Shown piece by piece: positions 46,443-56,915 of a stretch of 64,000 nt of DNA (its first letter is position 1; the number at the start of each line of letters is the position of its first letter). The DNA lies in the NCBI GenBank assembly GCA_001931875.2, contig MSJH02000642.1, positions 62,001 through 126,000 on the forward strand. The letters run 5' to 3'. This stretch comes from Byssochlamys sp. IMV 00236. Lineage: Eukaryota; Ascomycota; Eurotiomycetes; Eurotiales; Thermoascaceae. A program made the position numbers and the translations under genes. The notes beneath the pieces were generated by a model. That model saw nothing but the letters and a program-made list of their open reading frames with translations, made no database searches and had not been told where the DNA came from.

Positions 46443-48098
46443 ATGGAGCGACCTGCAGCCTCCAGCGCCAAGGACTTCGTCCTCTGCTTCGACGGCACAG
46501 GATACAAATTCCGCGGAAACGACACAGATAGCAACGTGTTGAAGATATACAGAGTAAGCAGTCCTTCACTACCATTTTACCGTTAAACTGTACAGATACC
46601 CTACGGCTAACACGGCTAGATGCTCGACCGTAACAAACCTTCCCAACACCACTACTACCAACCGGGCTTCGGAACCTACACGACCGTCTGGCAAATCTAC
46701 GAAGCGCACAAGAACTGGCTTAAACGCTGGTTTCTAAACACCCGAGACGCAGCCATGGGCACGACCTTCGACGAACACGTCATGGACGGCTATCGATACC
46801 TCATGCGCTTCTACTGCCCCGGAGATAATATCTATATTTTTGGTTTCAGCCGCGGGGCATATGTCGCGCGGATCCTGGCCGAAATGATCGATCACATCGG
46901 CCTCCTCGAGGCCGGGAATGAGGGGAAAGTGCGCTACGTGTGGAATATATTCAGCCAGTGGGCGAACCAGAGTAACAGCGTCGACGTAGAGCAGGCCGAG
47001 AAGGACAGGCTGTATCAGTTTATGACAGCGCTGCGGGAGACATTCTGCCGCCCTGTCTCGCAGATACGGTTCCTGGGCTTGTTTGATACCGTGAATAGTA
47101 TTCCGCGGTTCGAGGTGAACCGAAATAAATTTCTGTTTCCTTATACGGCCAGGACGTCGGCGAGGGTTATTAGGCATGCTGTTGCGATTGATGAGCATCG
47201 TACGAAGTTCCGGGAGGATCTGCTGTCGGATTCGAATCCGAATACCAGTGAGAAGGGGAGGAAGAAGAGGATTGCTCCTGTGCAGGGAGGTGACCGACAG
47301 CTTCTGCAGGGCCATAACTCTGGGGAGGCGTTCTATCGGCCTTCTCGTCGGCAGACTTCGGACTCTGGTGACATGACGCTTACAGGGTCGAGGTCTTCAT
47401 ATGACGACGGTGAAGATGCAACCTTCGATCAGGATATTGAGGAGGTGTGGTTCGCTGGCTGCCACACTGATATTGGCGGCGGACGCAAAGTAGACGACGA
47501 TGAAGAGTACGCACTGAGCCAAGTGCCGTTGGTATGGATGGTGAATGAAGCGCAGGATGCAGGACTGCGGTTCGACCCTGAGAAGAAGAAGCTATTCCGC
47601 TGTTTCGTCGATCCAGGCGACAGTTGTCTTGCACACAGTAGTGAGAAAGTAACGGACAATCAACAAGAGACGGATGAAATATCACAGTTCAAGTCGGCTC
47701 TCTGGCGAGCAGCTACCACCAGCCGTATACATGACTTTCTCCGGTACCGCCAGGGCGTGCCGTGGTCTACTGTTCTATCCTGGAAGATAGTCGAGTATCT
47801 CCCCCTTCGCAGGATGGGATTGCAGGAGGATGGATCGTGGAGAGTTATTCGATGGCCTTTGCCTCTTGGGGAGAGACGCGGTGTCCCTAAGGACGCCAAA
47901 ATTCATTATTCAGCTATTCGCCGCATGCAAGGCAATACGGATTACAGACCGGATAATCTAATCCGCGGGAAAAGAGGGAAGAAGAAGTGCCCTAAGGAAT
48001 ATGGGATAGGGGAATGGGAGGTGTATTCTCATCACGGCTGTCCGATTCGAGAGACATATCGGAAGATGCCTGACACGATAGTACCTACTGGGGTTTGA
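46443..48098 (+). CDS. DUF2235 (Tle1-like) alpha/beta-hydrolase
   Basis: Exon 1 is 46,443-46,553 (37 codons) and exon 2 is 46,620-48,098. The 66-nt intron 46,554-46,619 (GTAAGC...CTAG, branch GGCTAAC) joins them in phase 0 to give 529 residues. The N-terminus 'DFVLCFDGTG' (about 11-20) is the typical first strand of DUF2235. The nucleophile elbow GFSRGA is at about 112-117, 'LFDTVNS' at 191-197, and the late motif 'CHTDIGGG' at 318-325. The family includes bacterial type VI secretion phospholipases (Tle1) and many fungal proteins of unknown substrate. No signal peptide is visible, so the protein is probably cytosolic. Residues about 210-265 form a basic, Ser-rich insert that may be disordered. 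All expected motifs are intact. Confidence 0.88.
46554..46619 (+). other. Intron in the DUF2235 gene
   Basis: GTAAGC donor, TAG acceptor, 66 nt, phase 0. It links the FDGT-containing first exon to the main frame. Confidence 0.8.
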
Positions 48099-48422
48099 CC
48101 AGGCAAGCGAGTGGCATACAGCTAGGAAAAGTACTGTCTCGGTATTCACACCTGCAAACCATTCTTGGACTGTCCATTCTCTATACTTCCATTGTACAGA
48201 TATAATTCCACTCTTTCCCTTTCTTCGCAAGAACCTACTTCAGCCACAGAGCTAGAATCCTAAAAAGGAGCAAAGGAAGGATTACGTCCAACCAGTTGCA
48301 ATAACCTATAGTATAACTAGTATCCATGGTTCCCGGTATCGCTCTCCGGACTGCCATAAAATTTCATCATACTCTAATATTCATCTAAAAACCCGGCGAG
48401 ATCGCTCTCTTCAAATCGGACG

Positions 48423-48821
48423 TCAGTGACAGCCATGATGACCCTGACTCCACTGACTATACTGCGTCCAGACCAGTAGACCCGCACAAATGATTGCGCG
48501 CCGAATATTCCCATGGCTGAAGCCTTCAAGCGCGATGCTAGCGGACAGGGTCAAGACAGAAACGGCCAAAAAGAAGAAGCGTAGCTTTTGCACGCCAACT
48601 GCGGAGACGGAACCAGCAAAAATGAAGTTAAGTATCGTCTGCCAATGGCCAGAATACAGGAGAAGTGTGTACAAGTGTGAATGGAGCATACGGGTAGCCA
48701 GCAACACGAACTGGACAATAAAGCGAATCCTTCGGGGAGCATTGTTGAAATCAACCGATGGGCGCGCCCAGAGAGACCGTGACCGGGCGATTTCTCCGTA
48801 GGAACTGAACAATCGTGACAC
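48423..48821 (-). CDS. Possible small membrane protein
   Basis: A 132-codon minus-strand frame. It has three hydrophobic stretches (around residues 33-58, 63-77 and 83-98, with another near 108-118) after a basic N-terminus with several Arg. I recognise no family. An overlapping frame on the same strand has a similar length, so this one is not privileged by openness alone. The hydrophobic pattern is the only support. Confidence 0.25.
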   Translation of the reverse strand: MSRLFSSYGEIARSRSLWARPSVDFNNAPRRIRFIVQFVLLATRMLHSHLYTLLLYSGHWQTILNFIFAGSVSAVGVQKLRFFFLAVSVLTLSASIALEGFSHGNIRRAIICAGLLVWTQYSQWSQGHHGCH

Positions 48822-49011
48822 GGCATTCTGGATGATTCCTCGAGAGGAGATGATGATGATAACTCAGCCATACTGGCAAGTGTCCAATTCTGTTCTTATA
48901 TGGCTATTTGGGCTCGCAAAAAATGCGCCATTTTCGCCTTTAAAATAAGTTACCCGGAGTAATCCTATATCTAGCTTTTATTCTTTTTTGTGATATCATG
49001 GTTGAGTCCGT

Positions 49012-49059
49012 CAACGATATCGGAATCTTCGATGGACTTCGGAGGTTACGATATCGTTG
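49012..49059. repeat. Inverted repeat around CAACGATATCG
   Basis: 'caacgatatcg' at about 49,012 pairs with 'cgatatcgttg' ending near 49,058. This perfect 11-bp stem encloses about 26 bp, within the LTR-like segment. Confidence 0.7.
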
Positions 49060-49146
49060 GGATCCACCATCGGGTAGTTCGATTACCGATAGCTAGGTTC
49101 AATTATATATAGGAAGCTTAGATAGCCATAGTTAGGACAAGAAGAA

Positions 49147-49184
49147 CGCCGGGAGTGAGCCTTCGGGCTGCACTCCGGCATTTC
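49147..49184. repeat. GC-rich hairpin with TTCG loop
   Basis: 'gccgggagtgagcc' and 'ggctgcactccggc' pair with one bulge on each side around a TTCG tetraloop. The hairpin is GC-rich in an otherwise AT-rich setting, so it may matter as RNA structure in an LTR transcript. A rho-independent-type terminator is not expected in a fungal nuclear gene. Confidence 0.7.
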
Positions 49185-50110
49185 GACGACCTCGATATTT
49201 ACCGAACCTCGGGATGTTATCACATTTTAATATCTAGATTCTGTCTATCTAACCTATCTTGTTTTAATAGTAAGTTTTATATATTCTATATATGGCTTTT
49301 ATCTATTAAAATAAAGCTCTAATTAGATTAGCTCTTGAAAGCTAATATTTTTAATTATAAGATTAATTCAAATATCTCTAGTAAATTTTAGTTCTATATT
49401 TCTGTAAGACCCTCCGCAAGACAGCCTGGGTATCCGCGAAAGGTAGAGCTGAGTAAGCTGGAAGCTGACTCAGCTTGCGAGGAAACCTCTTTACTTCGCG
49501 CAGGGCATAGCATTAGAACTCCAGCGTTAATCTATTAACTATCCTGAATCCTTGAAATCTAAGTCTCATGACTCTTTATTCTCTTTATTAGGTGTATTAC
49601 ACTCTTTTACACTATTCGCAACAACCCCAAAGGCCAAGGACCTTATAATTTCTATTAATCTATAAAAGATAGTTAGATATAAGATCCTAAAATTATCCTT
49701 TTCTTATTTTAATATTTATATTATAATCTATAAGAGTTATAAAAGGCTATATAATATTTTTTTTTATTATATAAAAAAATAATAAGCTACTTATTATTTC
49801 CGAAGGTACATGGAGGAGAATTCCGGAGCTCTTGACAGCGTGGATCAGCTGGAGGAAAGAAAGACAAGCAGTAGGGACGCGGAGATCAGCATTGTATGAT
49901 GTGCAGAGGGCTGGGTGTAGGAAGGTGACGCCAAAATGGGCAACTACCTGATTGGGAAGAGACGACATTACGTCATTTGCCCCTCGTAACTAACCCGATT
50001 TAATGCGAAAACGCCTCTCCAACCGCCCATCGATCTTCTTGATATCCGTGCCGTTGTCAGTAAATTGGGGGGCTCATCGTTCTTCATGCTGCGACACGAA
50101 CGGGTTCACA

Positions 50111-53100
50111 ATGTCATCCTGGACACGCCACGGTCGTTTCACAACTCGCGCAGCTCCCCGCAGCAGTCGCCGATTAAGACAACAAGCCAAAGACGAGATA
50201 CCGGAGGTCTACAAAGAGATGCTAGCTGAGGCCGAGGCACGGGAAACTGGCTCATCGGGTGATAAGCGACCAACGAAGCGGCTCAAGCCGGCGGGATACG
50301 AAGCAACATTTGCCCAGGAACAACTCCCGGATCGAGAAACACAAGATGCCATAGATATCGAAGAAGATGCGGTCAAGAAGTCGCAGACTATCTATAATTT
50401 ATCGTCAGAGTCAGAAGAATCTGACATGGAATGGGAAGATATCAACATTCAACAGTTTTCTCTAACGGGCCCCTCAAGTTCTGTATCGGATGACGCGCCA
50501 CTTCAGATCACCCTGGGTCAGCAGGAGGGGCGGAAGCGACGGCTTGTCCGGTACAAAGCTGTAACGGCAGCCGAGAAGAAGCTCAGACTTGATATCCATA
50601 AGACGCATCTGCTCTGTTTGCTGAGCCATGCCCAGCGACGTAATCTGTGGTGCTGCGATGAGGCAGTACAGGTGCGTTGCATCCATCCTCTTTTGAATCT
50701 TCCAGGTGTATAATTTTTGTAGACATTGCTTAGGGAGATGCTTCCAAAACATATAAGGTCGCAGCTGAACCCACCAGAGAATAAAGCGCAACATACTAGA
50801 TCAGCTACGTTCCTTGATGGCCTCAACCAGGCCGGGGATATATTCACTAGGAGGTTCAGGGTCACGAAACCTGGACTGCGGCGGGCATATTGGGCCTACG
50901 ACTCTGATTCTCTGAGGCGCAAAACAGTATTACTACCAGATCCTTTAAACTGAATGTCACTGATCTGCTATATAGGAGAGTATTATGTCAGACACCGAAG
51001 TGTTTCTCTCAAAAGAAAATTTTCAGAAACAGGCCAAGTCATTGCAAGGTTCACGTGATTTCGGCGCTCAGCTGTTCTGTGCACTTCTGCGTTCTGTTTC
51101 CGTGGAGGCTAGGCTGGTGTGTTCTCTCCAGCCGCTGCCATTCGCCGGGACAATGGAAGCCCCGTCGAAGCCGGAGCCTCAACCCATCGTCATTTCGTCA
51201 GACAATTCTGAATCGTCAACCTATATGCAAACAAACTCGGATACTGCGAAAAAACCGTCTACTAGGCGGCTTGGTTGGCCAACTTTCAAGCCAACCCAAC
51301 CGTACAACACTTTCCCTGCTAGTATGTACAGCGGCAGCGACGCTGTACAAAGCAATACTGACGCCTCCAGGATCGATACCAAGTGAATCGTCGTGTCCAG
51401 TGTTTTGGGTAGAAGCATTCAACGAGGCCTTTCAGAAATGGATCGTAATCGACCCCATGGCGACGAGGACCCTGGGAAAACCATACAGACTCGAACCGCC
51501 TACAACTGATCCGTATAATCTTCTAAGCTATGTTATCGCATTTGAAGGAAACGCTTCGGTGAGAGATGTCACAAGACGTTACACGAAGACATTCAACGCA
51601 AAGATTCGCAAACTCCGAGTTGAATCGACCAAGAATGGTGAACCTTGGTGGAAAAGAGTACTTGAGTACTTTGAAAAGCCATTCCTAGAGGACCGCGATG
51701 TGCTCGAAATTGGCGAGTTAACAGCAAAAACAGCTTCAGAGCCTATGCCACGGAATGTGCAAGACTTCAAAAACCACCCTGTCTACGCGCTAGAGCGACA
51801 TCTTCGTCGCAACGAAGTTATATTTCCGAAGCGTGCTACCGGACAAGTTAGTCTTGGGAAGGCAGGGACCAAGGGCCATACAGAGCCAGTATATCACCGG
51901 TCTGATGTCCACGCCCTCAGAAATTCGAATAAGTGGTATCAACTTGGGCGGGATATTAAAATGGGTGAGCAGGCTCTAAAGCACATACCAGCAAGACACA
52001 AGGCAATAGGTGTGGATGATGAGGAGGAACCTGGCGAAATAGCTTTATACGCATATTTCCAAACCGAATTGTACCAACCGCCACCTGTTATCGAGGGAAA
52101 GGTTCCCAAGAACGCCTATGGAAATCTGGATATTTATGTCCCAAGCATGGTGCCCCCAGGTGGCATTCATATCAGGCACCTGGATGCTGCATATGCTGCA
52201 CGAGTGTTAGGGATTGACTATGCGGATGCTGTTACAGGGTTTAACTTTAAAGGACGACATGGCACCGCCATTATACAAGGAGTAGTAGTTGCTGCTGAAT
52301 ACCTTGAAGCTGTCCAAGAGGTATTAAACTGCATCGAGGAAGAGAAGTTGAGGAATAAGCGTGAGGAGAGGACTGCCCAGGTCCTCCGCACATGGAAGCA
52401 TTTCTTGTTGAAATTTCGGATTGCCGAGCGAGTTAAAAGCTACGCGGTTGAAGGCGAAGCTGACGGAGCGAGTAGGCTCGAGGAAAGTGAAGAGTCGGAA
52501 GAGTTGGGCAGCGGGTTCTTTTCTGAGTCTGGTGCCGAAATGGCGAGCCCGTTTCATTTCACGTCTGGTTCATCCAAAGAGTATGTTGCTCAGGATGAAG
52601 AGATCGGTGGTGGATTTCTCCCCGAGTCTGATTGGGAGATGGCTTCACGTTTACGCCCACGTCAACCTGAGTTGGGCAATGGAGACCAGCCTCTCTCTTA
52701 CGTAGATGTGGATGATCTCGCTGGCGGGCTTGTTCCTGACGGTGCAAGAGTAACTGAAAGAGTACCCGAAAGTGCCACAGGACGGCATAAGAGCGCAACT
52801 ACAGAGTCGAGATATACTCTAGTCGTCGTGTCCAACAATATACCAATTACGTCTGTGGTGGAACAGCGTACTGCCACTGAGAATGCAGACGAAGACCGCG
52901 CATCCGTTAACAAGAGCCCGTTAGGCACTTCGGTGAAGGAGCCGATCACGGCAGAGTCGACAGTTAATGTCTCTACTTTTGCCGGTGTTGAAGTACTATC
53001 TCGAGTTTCCTCGCAGGCAGAATCACGCACCCAGTCAGTGGAGGGGGTATCCCAACTTTCTGAAGATGATAAGGGCTCGTTATTATCAGAAGACCCCGAT

Positions 53101-53139
53101 GATGAGGATGCGGTTCCTGAGTGGCTGATGTCGGATTGA
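50111..53139 (+). CDS. rad4: Rad4/XPC nucleotide-excision-repair protein
   Basis: Four exons: 50,111-50,671, 50,723-50,926, 50,976-51,321 and 51,371-53,139. The introns are 49-51 nt with GT...AG ends and compatible phases, giving about 959 residues. Exon 3 carries the transglutaminase-like fold ('GSRDFGAQLFCALLRSVSVE', 'ARLVCSLQPLPF'), continued in exon 4 ('CPVFWVEAFNEAFQKWIVID', 'VIAFEGNASVRDVTRRY'). Next come the three beta-hairpin domains: BHD1 'NHPVYALERHLRRNEVIFPK', BHD2 with 'GEIALYAYFQTELYQPP', and BHD3 'IRHLDAAYAARVLGIDYADA', 'VTGFNFKGRHGTAI'. Rad4/XPC with Rad23 finds helix-distorting lesions and starts excision repair in the nucleus. The first 180 residues are basic and acidic, probably disordered; the last 220 or so are acidic and Ser-rich. 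An upstream in-frame ATG (about 50,023) is possible, but 50,111 has the better context (cacaATG). Confidence 0.9.
50672..50722 (+). other. Rad4 intron 1
   Basis: GTGCGT...TGTAG, 51 nt, phase 0. It joins 'CCDEAVQ' to 'TLLREMLP'. Confidence 0.8.
50927..50975 (+). other. Rad4 intron 2
   Basis: GTATTA...ATAG, 49 nt, phase 0. It joins 'LRRKT' to 'ESIMSDTEVF'. Confidence 0.7.
51322..51370 (+). other. Rad4 intron 3
   Basis: GTATGT...CCAG, 49 nt, phase 1. It joins 'YNTFPA' to 'SIPSESSCPVFW', inside the transglutaminase-like region. Confidence 0.8.
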
Positions 53140-53870
53140 GATTCTGCTGCAGTCGCCTGTCCGATATACGTTCTGGCATACCAGATCATTGTATACCCAC
53201 CGCACAGCAACTGCACATTATCAAGAACGGCATGGCACGGTAAGCCTAGTTTTGCGAGTTGCGACGGAGAGCTGAGTATGGAGGGCCCTGTATGGGAACA
53301 CAGATGTATGTGGTATTGGAATACTTGGGAAGGTTCTAAGATGGGCGCAAGTCAATTGTCAAGCTTATTCAAATCACAAATCAGGCTATCAATTGTGGCT
53401 TTATACTAACTAATTCACAATACATCGAAAAGCCACTCCCATATCCTTCTGCTTCTGCAAATCAGAACCAACTTACCATATCCCTACCTATCTCTGCCTT
53501 ATTTACAGCATGCTTCAACCTTGCGGTGCAGAAGACCTGGCCTCCTGCACCATTTGCGCCTTTTTTCACTGCGCTCCACCAAAGGCAACGAAGCGTTGTT
53601 AGGGGAAGAGAGGTGAAGTGAAGATGCATTATTCGCCCTCTTCAACCTCCTTCCTCTCGCAAGCATTGTTGCCAAGGCAGCACTAGCCGCGAATGCCAGA
53701 TGAATACCATCATAGTAACCCTCTTGCGAGCTGGATCTCCAGGTCAAGATGGTAAATTGCGTTAACAGAGCGGTGGATTGGGTAAATTACCCATCTTTTT
53801 CAAGAGAAGAAATGGGTTTCTATATTAAGATATATGGGTGGAATACGTATCAGTGTGATCGTGGAGTAGT
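53140..53870. other. Intergenic DNA, no gene seen
   Basis: About 700 bp. It should contain the Rad4 3' end and perhaps a promoter or first exon of the Arg/Asp-rich frame that follows. The two open frames here (53,499-53,747 minus and the start of 53,749-54,075 plus) have no recognisable domain. Confidence 0.4.
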
Positions 53871-53871
53871 G

Positions 53872-54411
53872 AGCGCCGCCGCTATCATACCGGTCCCAAC
53901 CGTGATCGAGACCACTCCCGCGTCCAGTCCCGCAGAAGATACCACGAAGACGACTATGACGACGACGACGAGGATTTCGAGGACAGCCCGCGCGATCGAC
54001 GATACCGCCGCGATGGCTACCGCCACGCACGTGCCGATTCACGACACGATGATTCTTACGACGATTACGAACTAGACCGACGAGAAGACTCGAAAGCTCA
54101 CGACCGCGCGGCGGAGGGTTCGCGGAGATACCGTTCAGATACGGAGCGACGGCGCGAACGACCGAGAGCCTCACCTACGACCTCCCCTCGCAAACGCGAA
54201 CGCACACGGGACCGGGACGGTGGTCACCGCCGACGGAGAACTGATGGTGATGATGGCGCTAGTCCGGTACCGCGCGCCCATCGGGATCGAAGGTCAAGAA
54301 CAAGAGACGGAGGGCAGAACCGGGATCTGGGCGACGAGTGCGGTCTGGTCAAGGGATGTTGTACGATGCTGAAAAGCCGTGGGGCGAGGGCGAAGGCGGC
54401 GGAGGTTAATT
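53872..54411 (+). pseudogene. Arg/Asp-rich low-complexity protein, frame-broken
   Basis: A plus-strand frame without its own ATG runs from about 53,872, after a TGA at about 53,860. It is dominated by Arg, Asp, Ser, Tyr and Glu ('RRRYHEDDYDDDDEDFEDSP', 'RRYRRDGYRHARADSRHDD', 'SPRKRERTRDRDGGHRRRR'). This resembles the hydrophilic Arg-rich proteins common in Eurotiales. A neighbouring frame then gives a convincing end, 'GQGMLYDAEKPWGEGEGGGG' and stop at about 54,409. The two parts are in different frames, so a one-base indel or an unrecognised intron lies between about 54,200 and 54,300. The N-terminal exon is not identified. It may be a gene with introns I cannot place or a decayed gene. Confidence 0.4.
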
Positions 54412-54612
54412 AGATATTGGTGCCAGCCTAATCTCCGACTGCCTTCGCTTCCTCCCAAGTCTTGACTCTTGAGACTCTTCACTACTGTCTTACTTTCACA
54501 TTTGAGCAAACCTTAAATAGCACTGAATAACGATTTTTTTTGAACACAGCACCTAGCTACCGCAAACCCATTCCATCACCATCTGCCAAGTCGCCACCAT
54601 GCAACGCCACCA

Positions 54613-55680
54613 TCAGACACGCCGTAATTCGAACACATGGAAATGACCTCCCGTCATCACACCAGCAGTATTCACTATATCAGGCCGGTGGAATGCTACA
54701 AGCTTCAGGCGCATCTCTGGTGTACCAATCTGCAACCTTTCAAGAATTTCCGCAACAGTAGAATAAAGTATCCTAATATTCCCGTTCTCTATCTTGACCG
54801 CGATCCCAATCACCCTAACTGCGCCTAGCTTCCTTATCTGCTCCGACGCCCGTATCGCAATGCCATAACAACTATCAGCACCGACCTTCCTAATAAGTGC
54901 ACCCTGGAATTCCCGCATGAGTTTAGTGCAGAATCGACCATAGCCGCCAACAAGCTCTAGATACTATAACATCACATGGAAGATCCGGCTCAACGCCTGT
55001 GTTCTGGTTAACAAGCCGCTGCTTTTATCTACTGTATCTGCTGCAGCCGTAATCACCGCGTATATCTTGCCCATATACTGCAATAGCAATGCCGGGGCCG
55101 GGAGATTACACCCGTCGATTCCCCATTTCACTATATCCCCTTCCAACCCACTCAGTTCCTCGACAACCCGCTTAACCCGCAATTGCATAGGATGGTCGGA
55201 GAGTTCATAGCCCACAAACCCAGCACCAACTGCTTAACTCCCAGCCAATATCCTAGCATGCTTGCCAGAGCAATTATTGCAAACCGCAGTAGGGGCATAA
55301 TCCTGCTTGATCCATTCCTGATTAACGGCATCCAAAAGCACAGCATGCCCACCATATTGAAGATCATCTTCTCCCGCCCCGATCAGCTCCAGCATTGCCC
55401 GCGCGCGCACAATATATCTCTCTTCACTGTTATGCGATGCACACATCAGCACTAAATCAGCATTATCAAGCCCCAGGAATTTCTCAAAGCACCCAGTCTC
55501 AAGGATGGCAAGTGCCTGCGCAGGTTTCACTGCTGACCGCGCCAGCGTTATCCGTGAAGGATCCCCGACAGCGAACAGGAGCTTCCCCGTGGCATCGATA
55601 ACAGCAGCGTGCACCCGGTGCCGGCTCTCAATGATTCCACATCTGTCCGTGACGACGTAGTCCGTAGTGGTAACCGTCAT
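54613..55680 (-). pseudogene. Asparaginase II family enzyme, inactivated by nonsense mutations
   Basis: From ATG 55,680 on the minus strand one frame runs through the whole asparaginase II fold (family of Rhizobium etli ReAV; L-asparagine to aspartate + ammonia), about 355 codons. Motifs are 'RITLARSAVKPAQALAI' with the S-x-x-K pair, 'MCASHNSEERYI', 'AVCNNCSGKHA' with the conserved Cys/Lys, 'WGIDGCNLPAPA', 'ELVGGYGRFCTKLM', 'KVGADSCYGI' and 'HRPDIVNTAGVMTG'. Two in-frame stops break it: TAA at 55,234-55,236 and TAG at 54,964-54,966, each at a likely former Gln codon. 'KHARI' stands where KHAGM is usual (two G-to-A changes). No splice pair removes the stops. The gene is therefore probably a recent pseudogene with RIP-like changes. 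Confidence 0.8.
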
Positions 55681-56915
55681 GTTTCTCTGAAGTATAGCTA
55701 AAGTAGAGTAGTAGAGTAGAGAGTACAGTGACTTGCAAAATTAGCTTCAAACTCCAGGCACTGATTCTTTGATTTTGGAGGACCCGCCAAGATATACTAG
55801 ATTATAAAAGGGTTGAGCGCGGATCCAAGGTGTTATCAGGACAACTTAATTCGCGGAATTCATCAAAATCCAACCAACAATGGGTTGACATTCTTGGCAT
55901 TTCACTGAAACGCTTGAGCTGGAGAGCTACCAGGTTTGAAGCTGATTTTGCAAAGCACTGTACTACTTCTAGTCACAGGAATCAAACTAAAAGAACGAGG
56001 AAAGAATATAACATCCAAAGACTTTACATCCGCCGCTATCTTAGCGGTGGCGGCTGGGACTCGTTCTTTGCCACTCAGCTATCTCCTGGCTGCAAGATGG
56101 TGGAGTGGTTGGCGACGTAGCGTCCGAGTGCCACTGGCTTCGACTAGCTAGTGTCCCAAGAGGCGAATCTAGTTGAAAGGGAGTCAGCCCATTGAGGTTT
56201 CTCTCTCGAACAAAAGCCAGATAAGACATACCATCTTGTCAATCAGCACGTAGAATATGCTTAGTTAATGAGAAGTGCCCTTGGTTCGATAGTTGACTAC
56301 AACAGGGCCCGGACTCCATGGATCTTGTTAAGGCGAAGTAAGAAACTCTCAGTAGAATTCGAATGGAGTGGCCGCATTCCATTCGTTACTGTCCCGGGCC
56401 CACCAGAACAGAGTTCCGTGCAGCCGGCGACAGCACGGGATCTCGAAACTAGTTAGTCCAAGTCCCGCGCACCTCCGACCCTATCGGACATCCAAGTTCG
56501 TCGGGACCAATATTCTAATCAGTATTTACGGGCTTCTGGGTTTCAAATCCAGGCTTTGTGATATAGTAACGAGGGGATGGTGAGGGGATGGTGAGGGGCT
56601 GGTGAGGGGGCAATGGGCAGCAAAAAAAGAAAGAAAAAGAAGTCCTACCGAGTGTGACTCAGACAGGTCTATGACAGAATCATGTCTCCTTCTGGTAGTC
56701 TGTAACCCCTCATGCGGAGAATGGACGCGCCACATTCTGTCATACTTGAGAGTATATAAGACCAGGAGATATCCAGCCTGACAGCATACCCTAACAGGCA
56801 AAGCCAGGAGAATATACTCTCTGATAGTCTCCAACACTCTCCGTCACTCTCCGTTACCTCCGTTTTTACCATTCCCATTATTACAGTTACCACCACCACA
56901 GTTACGACCATTACC
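55681..56915. promoter_or_regulatory. Intergenic region upstream of the GFA gene
   Basis: About 1.2 kb without a convincing gene between the asparaginase relic (leftward) and the GFA gene (rightward). A TATA-like word (agtatataag) lies at 56,751-56,760, about 155 bp before the GFA ATG. A CT-rich leader follows it. A G-rich tandem repeat lies at 56,571-56,608. Confidence 0.45.
56571..56608. repeat. G-rich 11-bp tandem repeat
   Basis: Three full copies of gaggggatggt (the third with one change) plus a partial fourth give four runs of four or more G on the plus strand. This can form a G-quadruplex. It lies about 310-345 bp upstream of the GFA start. Confidence 0.8.

Larger units (their letters stand above)
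48999..49623. mobile_element. Possible solo LTR of a retrotransposon
   Basis: The segment starts TGGTTGAGTCC and ends GCAACA, close to the TGTTG...CAACA ends of Ty1/copia-type LTRs. Inside are a TATATATAGG promoter-like word near 49,110 and two strong hairpins. From about 49,220 it becomes AT-rich, like RIP-damaged DNA, and stays so past its end to about 49,800. I could not see a target-site duplication. The assignment is tentative. Confidence 0.35.

Noticed and set aside
46734..47315. A 193-codon minus-strand frame
   Set aside because: It is fully antisense to the DUF2235 exon and has no recognisable domain.
52698..53216. A 172-codon minus-strand Ser/Thr-rich frame
   Set aside because: It is antisense to the acidic, Ser-rich C-terminal tail of Rad4. 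The low complexity is a mirror effect.
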